Shown here in pieces: positions 36,251-46,500 of a DNA stretch of 64,000 nucleotides. The stretch's first letter is position 1; each line of letters opens with the position of its first letter. Under the pieces are notes generated by a model, which ran no database searches, had not been told where the DNA came from, and worked only from the letters and a program-made list of their open reading frames with translations. A program made the translations under genes and the position numbers. This DNA comes from Darksidea phi (lineage: Eukaryota; Ascomycota; Dothideomycetes; Pleosporales; Lentitheciaceae), in the NCBI GenBank assembly GCA_030770425.1, contig JASJFT010000006.1, positions 248,001 to 312,000 on the forward strand. Reading direction: 5' to 3'.

Positions 36251-37351
36251 CTATGCCTCCACATGTTTCATATGCTCCGCGGCATATCGCTCGCCCTGCA
36301 CCGGGAACTTCTTCAGAATGTCGGCCAGCGCCGCCATATCCTCTTCGCTGAGCTGCGCGGGCTTCATGTTCTCCGCAATGCGCTCTACCGTAGTAGCGCC
36401 TGGGATGGGCACCATCTGCGGAAAGCCTTTCTTCCCACTGTGAGCGACGACCCAGCCCAGCGCGATCTGTCCCGGCGTGCTGCCCTTCTTAACTGCGATA
36501 TCCTCCACTTGCTTCACAAGCTTCAGGTTCTCATCAAAGACATCTGGCTGGAAGCGCGGCATGGATTTGATGAAGGAGTCTGGGGGTATATCGTCGGGGG
36601 TCTTGTACAGTCCAGTCTGGTAGCTTGTTAGCCATGGTTCGGTCCATCTTCGCAGTCACTTACTAAGAAGCCTCGTCCGAGCGGCGAGTATGCCACGATG
36701 GGGATTCCCAGCTCCGCGCAGGCATCCGCAACACCATTCGTCAGGATATCCGTTGACCACAGCGAAAATTCAACCTCAACCGCTGAGATAGGATGTATCG
36801 TATGCGCCTTGCGAATCGTCTGCGCACTGACTTCAGACAGACCGATTCCCCCCACCTTGCCATCCTTCACGTACTCCGCAATCGCACCAATCGTCTCCTC
36901 GAGCGGCGTGTTTCCATCCAGTCGCGCGCATTCGAACAGATCGAGGGACTTTTTGCCGTCCAACACCTTAAGGCACTCCTCGATACTGCGTGCTACGTTG
37001 GCCTTACTGCTGTCTGGCCGAAGTTCCCCCGGCGCACAACCACCTTTGATGGAAAGCACAACTTTGTTGGCATCACCTGGATACTTGGTGAAATACTCGT
37101 TGAGAAGGTGCAGCGAGTTGCGCTCCGGCGTGCCGTAGAGCTCGCCGCCGTTCCAGGCGTTTGCGCCGAGGGAGAGGGCGGTGCGCATTGCTTCAAACGC
37201 TTGCTCTTGGGAGGGGGGTTCAGCGCGCCATGTTAGACCTGCCTCGGTAAGCTTTTGCTCTCGATCGCGATATCTGGGGGAGAGGAAGCAAACACGCACC
37301 CATGAGGCCGTAACCCACCTTTCCAACTTCTTTGCCAACGAGCTTTACCAT
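36251..37351 (-). CDS. Aldo/keto reductase, pyridoxal reductase type
   Basis: NADPH-dependent reductase of the AKR8/Plr1 group, which converts pyridoxal to pyridoxine in yeast. Three exons, 37351-37300, 37238-36664 and 36616-36251, join to 330 residues. The start MVKLVGKEVGKVGYGLMGL joins across the first intron to TWRAEPPSQEQAFEAMRTAL. Family motifs are NAWNGGELYGTP, LSIKGG, GKVGGIGLSEV and VAYSPLGRGFL. The C-terminal NADPH-site region has PIPGATTVERIAEN. The catalytic tyrosine is in GELYGTP. Some Plr1-like fungal enzymes act on other carbonyls, so the substrate is inferred. Confidence 0.87.
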
Positions 37352-38067
37352 TATGTTGTTTGGGGTGATTGGAGCTGGGAGCTGGAGGAGGGGCTAGAAG
37401 CGAAATATAGAAGCAGCAGTTATGACGCAAGTTTATGAACGCTTTCGTAGCTACTGCAATGGACAATCAACTTCAACGCCTTCTCCGTCTTCTTATATAC
37501 TTCAATTTTCTCTATCACTTCGGCTAGGGTTAGTACTCGGACCTATAATATCTTCATCAATTGGGCTACTTCCTTGTGTTCATGTCTAGGTCGAAGCCTA
37601 CAAGATGGGTTGGCTCCGTCGGCCAGTCATGTCGCCGATGGAATTTCTGGACTTTAGCGGCGTTAAGATCGGAGCGGGGATGGATTAGGTTAGTAGCGGA
37701 TGGGAGACGTCTGATTACCACCACTTCTCCGGACAGTGAACGAGAATGCGTAACGGGGCCGGAGCTATGACGGTACGAAAGGCGCGGGCGGACATCGACG
37801 GAGGGATGCTTGATATATGTAAACGTGTCGGACACTTTTCTCGTAGCGTGTGCTGTAAATCGCACAACCCATTTGCCTTTGGCATATACAGCGCAACTAG
37901 CCTGTTCTATTAAATGTGAAAGCCTCTAGGTGTGCCATCTGTAGATGTTCATGTGCGAAATAAAATCTCTTCTAAAGATAGGCTTCTATTCATAGAAGAC
38001 CCTCTACATCGAGCCTCAGAATCACTAGAGATCCTACCTATAGCCTGTTCGTTCACATCCCTTCAAT
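37352..38067. other. Intergenic region, no gene recognised
   Basis: A 0.7-kb spacer made of the aldo/keto reductase promoter and the ceramidase 3' flank. It holds short open frames on both strands with no family resemblance. Confidence 0.45.
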
Positions 38068-39442
38068 CTACCTTGCCTTTCCCCTTTTTTCTTCCCTTTC
38101 CGCGCCCTCCAGGTCCCTCAGGACGGCTCTAACGGGCCACACGAACCCTTCCTCGATGCGATCCGTCTTTCCGTCTTCTACGGTGACAAGATATTCGACA
38201 AGCGCCATACCGATGTACGCGCCGATACCAGTAAAGATGTGCCACCAGCCATGTAGCTCGAATAAGAAGCCCCAGGGCAAGCCAACGGCGTACTTAAACT
38301 GTGTTACGTAGGAGCAGAGGTGATAATCGATGTTCCACAGAAAGTAGCCGAAGATGCCGGACGCTATATCCTCCATTAGCAACTTATTAACTGCGTCCTC
38401 AAATTCCAAAATGATGACTGAGGTAAGGTAAGATGGGCTTACCAGATCCCAAGGTAGCCATCTGACCGAGCCGCTTCTTCGACTCCTCTTTCCGGATCTT
38501 TTCTTTGATAAGCCAGCGTATCTTGCGCCCGCACAGGATTACCATCGCGCCAAACAATATCTCGTGCACAATGATCTCGTTGGTCCAGCAGTGGTAAATG
38601 GATACGGGGATGATGGTGGCGAGGATGAGGGTGGTGATGAGTTTCCGGCGCGAGGGGGAGGCGTCGAAAGTAAAGAGTTGATGGAGAAGGGTTCCTACGG
38701 CTAGGAACATTGAGAGATCATCGCCTGTGGTAGTGGCTTAGTTGGTGTTGGGGAGAGAATTAGGATGACAAGCGCCCTTGCGTCCGGCCTATGAACCGGC
38801 AGATACGGAAGAAACTACCTTACCCATCTGACTATGGTAATGCAGTGTGGCGTGAAACCAGCCCGAAAGCAATCCCACGCATATCAATCCCCAATAAGGC
38901 AGCGCCAGCGTTGAAAGCAAACCGCCATCTTTGCGGGGCTGGACTCTGCGGAGGCCATGTGCGCCGTAGATTACTAAAGAAGAAATCAGTCATAGTACTT
39001 GTTTATCCCATTCGGACCCCTGGCGGCGGCAGAATAAAGTAGCTAAAGCCCACTTAGAGAGGAGTTGGAACCGGTTGTTGCAGACCAGAAGCCGTGCTAC
39101 GTCTGATCTACGAAGCGAAGCATTTGTTCTGAGGTCAAAGTTGCGTCGAGAATTAGAAGGAGAGGTGTACCATATGTCAAGTTAGTGAGCGTGTTTACGA
39201 ACTCGGCGACGTAGGTTGTAATGTTATAATCCTTAGATGGAGTGAGCGTCCGACTCGACCAATCACAAGTTCATAACAGTGTGCATGCTGTACCTCTTCA
39301 CAAAAGCTTAAAATTTTCAAAAGTCAGCATCGGTATCGACGCGTTTTACACATGCCGGACAAACTTACTTCGCGTTCGAACTAGGTACACCCCAAAAGCC
39401 GGTGCCGGGGCTTTCCGCGTACGGCCAGGACAGAGTTATCAT
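38068..39442 (-). CDS. Alkaline ceramidase (YPC1/YDC1 type)
   Basis: ER membrane hydrolase that cleaves ceramide to sphingoid base and fatty acid. Six exons, 39442-39369, 39306-39294, 39231-39171, 38973-38824, 38724-38443 and 38390-38068, join to 300 residues. The start MITLSWPYAESPGTGFWG parallels yeast Ypc1. Exon 2 is only 13 nt and supplies the FCEE part of NFCEEDYNITTYVAEFVN, the Ca2+-site region. Zinc ligands are the histidine in GWFHATLHY and the pair in LHGWWHIFTG. Membrane helices include LPYWGLICVGLLSG and TLILATIIPVSIYH. An apparent 25-nt intron at 38442-38418 was rejected in favour of a 52-nt one ending at 38391. Intron 3 is long (197 nt). Confidence 0.93.
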
Positions 39443-39689
39443 GGCTCAAGTTAAGGAAATAACTGACAGCGATTTTTAGAGTTTGAATAAGTATGTGTTT
39501 TATGCTGTTGTACCTCGGAGGCCGCGGCTTGCCATGGAAAGAGCACATGCACGGCGGCCCATGCATTATGCGCTACTCCTAATATGGTAAATCAGGTCGC
39601 CTCGAGGCAGAGAATTTATAAGAACCCAAATAATAGACAAAAATATATACCCCATGCATGGAATTATCTAAGGTAGCAAAAATAGTGAC

Positions 39690-39694
39690 AAAAA
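39690..39694 (-). terminator. Pol III-type T-run after the tRNA gene
   Basis: Five consecutive T residues on the minus strand begin 10 bases after the last tRNA base, as expected for an RNA polymerase III terminator. A second T-run lies slightly further on. Confidence 0.55.
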
Positions 39695-39704
39695 TATAAT
39701 CGTT

Positions 39705-39888
39705 GGGTCTTGCCGGGATTCAAACTGAGCTAATTGGTATCTGATGTCTGACTGGCTGGATGTGTAGCTTACCCCGGGGCCACCTGCATTGTAGATACAA
39801 ACTCCCTAAGCAGGTATCATTCCACTAGACTAGGATTGTCAGTCTAGCAAAGAAGAAGAGTGTTGGAGAGCTACTAACCCGCAAGACC
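39705..39888 (-). tRNA. tRNA-Pro(AGG) interrupted by three intervening sequences
   Basis: Reading the minus strand, four segments, 39888-39879, 39829-39804, 39788-39773 and 39724-39705, join to a 72-nt tRNA. The acceptor stem GGTCTTG/CAAGACC is perfect, with C73 as in proline tRNAs. The D-arm has A14, G18G19 and A21; the anticodon stem is CCTGC/GCAGG with loop TTAGGG and anticodon AGG; the T-stem CCGGG/CCCGG is perfect. The 15-nt piece 39803-39789 sits at position 37/38, the usual tRNA intron site. The other two are not usual: 49 nt between positions 10 and 11 (GTTAGT...CTGAC...TAG), and 48 nt between 53 and 54 (GTAAGC...CAG). The T-loop has T at position 56 instead of the invariant C. Could be a pseudogene, but all four stems are intact. 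Confidence 0.72.
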
Positions 39889-41061
39889 GCTGATTGGCTG
39901 AATTATAACGATTTTGACGTATTCAGATACTTATAATAGTTCCACAATTCGAAGAAAGAACGGAAGAGGCACAAACTGTTGGCTAGCTGTAGGAGCCGCC
40001 ATGAGTGGGGTTTGCGGGGAAGATTGAGCGAGTGGGTCATAGGACGGCGGTGAAGAAATTACTCGAATTCTGCTAGGTGAAGACGTCCGTCCAAAGCAAA
40101 AGAAATAGCACGTGACCAAACCCGCAATCCGGGCTACGCATACTTCTACAGGGCCACATTGCACAACATAAATTAACTGCAACAAGATCGAGCAACGTTT
40201 ACCGGCAATCTGGACAAGTCCGGTATCCCGGGATATGGGATGGTCAGGATCAGAGTAGGAACATGTTGCACGTCGAGTCGCTAGCTAACCCGCAGTTTGA
40301 GACTTTAGTTATCCCAAGCATGAATGCTAGTCCGGTAGTTGGCACAGCAACAACTCATCAATGCTACCGAAGCATCTAGAAGTAAAGCTTCCAGGAGATG
40401 GAATAACACACATATTAGCACTCACAATATGGGGTATGTGCGTCTCGGCAACGTCGAACAGCCAAGCGCGGTGCTGGCTCGCTCGGAATGTCGCAAACTG
40501 TCAGCCCTTACCGATTCGGAGGGAAACAGTAATGGTATGGACGGCTGCTCGCACAATGCTGATGGACTCACGGGAAAGACAGCCCAAGCTTGGGTGTGGT
40601 GTTGCACACAAGGATCTGCAGTCGGCGCACAAGCTTGGGGGACGGCTCCAGGACTTGACCGCCATCGATCATCGCGAGCTGTTGAAACAAGCCGCTTAAA
40701 CTCCGGACCCCATCGCCATCCCCTCGATCGAGCAAGAAAAATCCACCAATGAAAGCGAGCGCTTCGCATCTCGCTCCCCTGTACCAAGGCTCCAACGGTT
40801 ATTATCTCACTAGCACGCGAAAACAGCTTGCTCCAAGCTTGCCCCCAAGCCTGCCCAAGCCTGCGATTTAGTTGGCCAATTTATCCCGCCCCGGAGTATT
40901 TGCAGCTTGGGAATAGCTCCGACGCGTCGCTCTAGCGGGTGTAACGTTCGCGATGCCCTCCGCAGCATATATATGGCCTGTCGCTGCGACCCATGGGGAC
41001 CAGTCGTTGCAGCTCCTCCCCCCGACATCATTGAAGGCGACGAGCACCACGAACCGGCACC
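39889..41061. promoter_or_regulatory. Upstream region of the sugar transporter with repeated CCAAGC motifs
   Basis: No gene is recognised over 1.2 kb. From 40583 to 40915 the hexamer CCAAGC or its complement GCTTGG recurs: the palindrome CCCAAGCTTGGG at 40583-40594, CAAGCTTGGGG at 40630-40640, CCAAGCTTG at 40833-40841, CCCCCAAGC at 40842-40850, GCCCAAGC at 40853-40860, and GCTTGGG at 40908-40914. Paired inverted half-sites suggest a dimeric transcription factor, perhaps carbon-source control of the transporter. Confidence 0.45.
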
Positions 41062-42933
41062 ATGGGGCTCCCCACGCTCCCCAAGATCTGTACGTACGCT
41101 CGCGAGTTTGTTCGCTCCTAGAAATAGTCCATCTACTAACGTACAAGCTTTGCCATACAGACAATGTGTACTTCCTCGCGTGTATTGCGACCATGGGAGG
41201 CATGTTGTTTGGTTTCGACATCTCCTCTATGAGTGCTATCATCGGAACTGCTCAGTACCGGTGAGTGTCTGAACGTCTCTGCGCTAGTGCACCGAATCTG
41301 ACGTCATGTACAGTGATTACTTCAACAATCCATCTGGCGTTGCTCAGGGTGCCATTGGCTCTGCGCTTGCTGCTGGTTCCGTCGTTGGTTCTGTCATTGC
41401 TGGCCCCATCTCCGACAAGATTGGCCGTCGCGACTCTCTAATGTTCGCTTGCTTCTGGTGGCTTCTTGGCACAGCTATTCAGGTTGCCTGCAATGGCCGC
41501 GGTATGCTCATCGCCGGCCGCGTACTCAATGGCGTCACCGTCGGCATCACATCGTCCCAAGTGCCCGTCTATCTCGCCGAGATCTCAAAGCACTCGCAAC
41601 GTGGAGCCATCATTATCATCCAACAGTTAGCTATTGAATGGGGCATCCTCATCATGTACGCTAGCCAATAACAAAGTATTTCACTAGTCGCTGACACTGA
41701 TAGGTACTTCGCCGGTTACGGTTGCTCCTTCATTCCAGGGGAGTCAGCATCCTTCAGAACAGCTTGGGGCATTCAATTTATTCCCTGCGTCTTCTTCATG
41801 CTTGGTCTCCCATTCTTGCCTAGATCTCCGCGTTGGTTGGCCAAAGTCGATCGAGCGGACGAAGCCATCCATGTGCTTGCCAACATTCAAGCCGACGGGA
41901 ACCTGGAGGACCCGTATGTTGTCGCTGAGTACGAGGAGATCATCACGGTTCTTACCGCAGAAAGATTGGCACCACATAGTTGGAGGAAGTTTGTCCACAA
42001 TGGCATGTGGAAGAGAACGCTCGCCGGTTTCTCGGTCCAGGCATGGCAGCAGCTATCTGGCGCAAACGTCATGACGTACTACGTCGTTTACATCTTCTAC
42101 ATGGCCAATCTCGAGGGAAATGTCAACCTACTCTCGTCAGGTGTGCAGTACGCCCTCTTCATCATCTTCTCCTCGATCATGTTCTTCTTCGTCGACAAGA
42201 TCGGTCGCAGAACACTGCTTGTTTACGGCGCTATTGCTATGGCCTTCTGCCATTTCGTCGTTGGCGGCACCCTAGGCGCCCATTACGAGTATGTACCAGA
42301 AGGTGTTAACGGCGATGCAAATGTTGTGATGAGGGTCAAAGGTGCTCCCGCACACACGGTCATCGCATTCTCTTACCTGCTCATCATCATCTATGCGCTC
42401 ACACTCGCGCCCATTTGCTGGGTCTATGCCGCTGAAGTTTGGTCTTTGGAGACGCGTGCTGTCGGAATGGGTATTGCCGCCACTGGAAACTGGCTTTTTA
42501 ACTTTGGTAAGTCTTGCAAATTCCAAATGTGTGCTGACCCACTAAAACGACATAGCCATTGCAATGTTCATCCCTCCAGCGCTCTTGAATATCCGATGGA
42601 AACTCTTTATCGTATTCGGAGCTCTCTGCTTAGGAGGTGCTATTCAGTTTTATTTCACCTACCCTGAGGTATGTCGTTCGTTCCACCATCCGGAAATCTT
42701 TCACTAACATCGCTCAGACATGTGGAAAGACCATTGAAGAGATTGAGGTGCTCTTCAGCAAAGATGGTCCAGCCCCGTGGAAGACCAAAAAGGGGCACTC
42801 GCGTCTCGACCACGAGATCCAGGCGGTTGTCGATGCACAGGCTAAGGGTGAGGCAAGAGCTAGTATTAGCGAAGTTATCGAGAAGGAGAAGCGCGGGTTG
42901 AGTGGTACCCAGAACCAAACTGAGACCGTTTAG
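41062..42933 (+). CDS. MFS sugar transporter (hexose transporter family)
   Basis: Plasma-membrane sugar/H+ symporter of the major facilitator superfamily, 12 helices. Six exons, 41062-41089, 41161-41260, 41314-41655, 41704-42506, 42556-42668 and 42718-42933, join to 533 residues. It starts MGLPTLPKIYNVYFLACIA. Signatures are GMLFGFDISSMSAIIG, the loop GPISDKIGRR, the helix-4 motif GRVLNGVTVGITSSQVPVYL, RSPRWLAKVDR, QAWQQLSGANVMTYYVVYIF, DKIGRRTLL and YAAEVWSLETRAVGMGIAA. The cytosolic tail follows TYPETCGKTIEEIEVLF. The QQLSGANVMTYY form is typical of glucose and monosaccharide carriers; the exact substrate is not decided. Confidence 0.94.
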
Positions 42934-43562
42934 ACCACATCATGTTAAGCGTTTACGCAGAGGGTGGTTATGACCGATAGTTCGTGCTTGTAGGATACTT
43001 CGTATCGTGGTTGCCTAGTAAGGTTAGGTAGGATTAGGTAGCAGTATGTAGTAAACCTTTTCGAAGGTAATTGAAGATCAACCATATCCATGCCGTTAAA
43101 GAACACATTTTCGGCAAGTAGAGCGTAGATATGCATTCTGGTATCCGGAGACTGGTAGACACGCGTTTTTCCACGTTTGATAGAACAGCCAGAATTCTTC
43201 GTGTCTGGTGGATCATTTATCCTAGTGAGTCTCGAGAGGTGTGCTCCGATGAAGCTGTTTCGTAGTCATCGAATGTAGGTGCACATATATGGTTACTGTG
43301 GCCTCTCGCGTAAAGGCTCAGCCACAACATTCTAATTAAGCGCAGCACAAGACTACCACACGTATTGTCGTCTCTCTAACCTTCTACAAATACTAATACA
43401 GAGCTCCAGTTAATCAAGGTAGATGTATAGTATTATTATTGTGTTGTTGCGCGATTCGTTGCTTCCAGAGTTCTTAGCATAGCCGACGCCAATATTCGGG
43501 TGACGTAACGTGGAAATACATTAACATTTTCCGTCCTCTAAAGGAACACCATACTGCAGCAA
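42934..43562. other. Spacer between sugar transporter and histidine kinase
   Basis: A 630-base, fairly A/T-rich stretch: the transporter 3' flank, and a leader for the kinase. No gene or site is supported. Confidence 0.45.
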
Positions 43563-46500
43563 ATGTCGAGTCCGGCGTCACACCAGAAACTACCGCTGGC
43601 CGCTCTTACTAGGGGCTCCAAGGACGACCTCGAGCAGGAAGCCCTGGACGATTTGGACGGCGTTGGTTTTTGCGAAATCCTTGACCAGGATTCGCGCCCG
43701 ACTTTGGTGTTGGACCTCGATTCCGACTGTTTGGACCATGGGGACACTGATAATGAAATTCGGCCCCTGTTTTGCAATGCCGCACTCCGACTACATGACC
43801 GTCTGCTTGACAGTGTCGTGAGTGGCGATGGGGACGCCGTCGCCCAAACACCAGACAACGCGACATACCGCGCATTCAGATCCTGGGCCACCAGTGTGAG
43901 CGAATTCGACGATTCAAGAGATGTATTTCCTCTTACTCTCCTTTACTGCGACATTTTATGGACGGGTTCCACCATCCGGAAACGATGGAGGGTCATTAGC
44001 GGTAACCAGTGCTACGCCGTCTCGCATCTGCCCAAAGGAGATCTCCATGAGGGCTCTCCTCTTGCTGCTGTGACAAGCATACACAAGCCTCCCCCCGGAC
44101 CTAGCCTGATGGCATCAACCCAGACTACGGTCGTCCGCCCTGGAGGCACCGCAACGCCCAGCGTTGCGGCCACAGTCCATGGTGGCACTTTGGTGTCATC
44201 TACGCCACATAAACTCTCCAAGAAGAGCCTTTCCAGTAACACCAACACAATATCGAGAGGCACATCCAGCACCACAACGAACAGTGGAGCCTCCATCACA
44301 CTGTCCTACTCACCTGAACATGGCGTACCTGATTGGACGGTTGCCAAACCACGTGGAACCTTGACTGAGCACATGGAATTCGCCCGGAACGTTGAATGGG
44401 CTGCAACCCCTTTAGGTCCAATGGCAACTTGGTCTGTTCAGTTCCGCGAAGTTGCCAACTTGGTCATGCGAAATCCGCATCCTTGTTCTCTTTTCTGGGG
44501 CGAAGAACTTACTATGATGTACAACGAAGCCTACAGGAACGAAGTCGCGGGTAACAAACATCCCGAATTGATGGGAACAGGCTTTTCGGGCCCCTTCAGT
44601 GAGCTCTGGGATGGCGTGGGCCCCATATTCCGAGAGTGCGCTCGGACAGGCGAGAGCGTCAGAAAAGAGAACGATAGATTGCTTATTGAAAGGTACGTAA
44701 TGCGCCATGTGCATCCACATACCATGTTTTGAAATCGACAAAACTCTTCTAGAACATCTTGCAAACTACGGTGTGGTTTGTACTGGCGCGGAAGCGCCTT
44801 TGTTCCCGTTTCGGCAGCATCCGGATGCCTCTTCACGAAGCAGCCGGCGAAAATACCCGCTAACAAAGTTCTAGATATGGATATTTAGAAGAGACGTTTT
44901 TCTCCTGGTCTTTCATACCGGTATACGGGGGCACAGATCGGATACTTGGATTCTATAACGCTCCTTTTGAGACCACGTACCAAACCATCAGTAGTCGAAG
45001 ACTCCAGACGCTTCGCCAGCTAGGTGAGAATGTCGCTGAAGCCAGGTCCGTTAAACACTTTTGGAGGTGTGTTCTCGATGGACTTGAAGACAATCATTAC
45101 GATGTACCGTTCGCAATACTATACTCGATCGCTGACACCGATGATACCGATACGGCTTCGCAATCATCAGACAGTACCATTTCAATGAAGACCTGTATAC
45201 TAGAGGGAGCGATAGGAATTCCAGATGGGCATCCAGCAACACCACTGAAGCTCGATCTCAAACGGGGCAAGGAAGGCTTTGTTCCCGCGTTCCGGGAGGC
45301 CATGCGCACGAGAGAGCCTACTAGGCTGCATACACGCAACGGAACCCTTTCCGAGGAGCTACTTGAAGGCATCAAATGGCGAGGATCTGGTGATCCGTGT
45401 AAAGAAGCCATCATCGTCCCGGTTAGGCCGACTAATGGCGAGAATATCTTCGCATTCCTGTTGATTGGTGTTAACCCTCGAAGGGCGTATGACCACGAAT
45501 ATAGAGACTTTCTGCACATGCTCAATCGGCAATTGGCTACATCATTGGCTTCCTTCCTGCTCTTTGAGGAAGAGGTCAGACGGAATAGGTATGCAGCAGA
45601 AACTGCTACGCTACAGCGAGAGCAGCTTTCCAAGCAACTAGAACTTCAGGCCAGCCGCATGCGGCGAATGACGGAACTGTCGCCTCTAGGCATGTACCTA
45701 TTCAGTCCGGATGGCGCACTGTTGGAAGCGAACGGTACGTAATTCTACGTTTGCGCTAAGTGCTTAATCATGTCGTTTTTCGTATCCATTTTATCGGGGG
45801 AAATAGATATCCACACCCCTCTAGAGGAGCATTACTAACTTTACACCCTCGAATGTAGAGCGCTATTACGAGATGACCGGACACGTCAGGGACGACGATA
45901 GCCCGTTTGCGTTTTTAGACTCTATTGCCGATGGAAGTCGGCACAAGGCGGCGGCGATGTGGGACAATTTGCTTACTGATACCAGGCCACGACAAGAAGA
46001 ATTGCAACTTAGGAATCCGAAAGTGGTCCCGGTTGATTTAGAGGGTCAACCGATCGAATACTGGGTTCTTGCGTCCTCTCAACCCGAAGTCGGTACGGAC
46101 GGCAAAGTCCGAAGTGTCATGGGTTCGATAGCAGACATATCCCATATGAAGTGGGCCCAAGGCCTGCAAGATCGTCGGCTGCGCGAAGCAGAGGAGACGA
46201 AGAGACAGCAAAATGAGTTCATCGACATCACTAGCCATGAGATGCGGGGTAAGCCTTGAGTGATTCAACAAATAATAACCTGTGTTAACTTCCACACAGT
46301 AAGCCACCTCTTTATACTTCTAGCCTCACTCAGTTATTACAAATGTCGGGCTGCTCAATTAATGTGCAACATATCTCATTCCTTACGACTTTGAACCCAC
46401 CTGCTGATTGTACCGTCAACTTGAAAGAACCCTTTAAGCGCCATATTGATATGCGCTGACGACATTCGGGACTCACTGGCGCAACATTCTTTTGCGGAAG

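Noticed and set aside
38418..38442. 25-nt intron in the ceramidase gene
   Set aside because: Too short for spliceosomal splicing; a 52-nt intron ending at 38391 also keeps the frame and gives SVNKLLMEDIASG.
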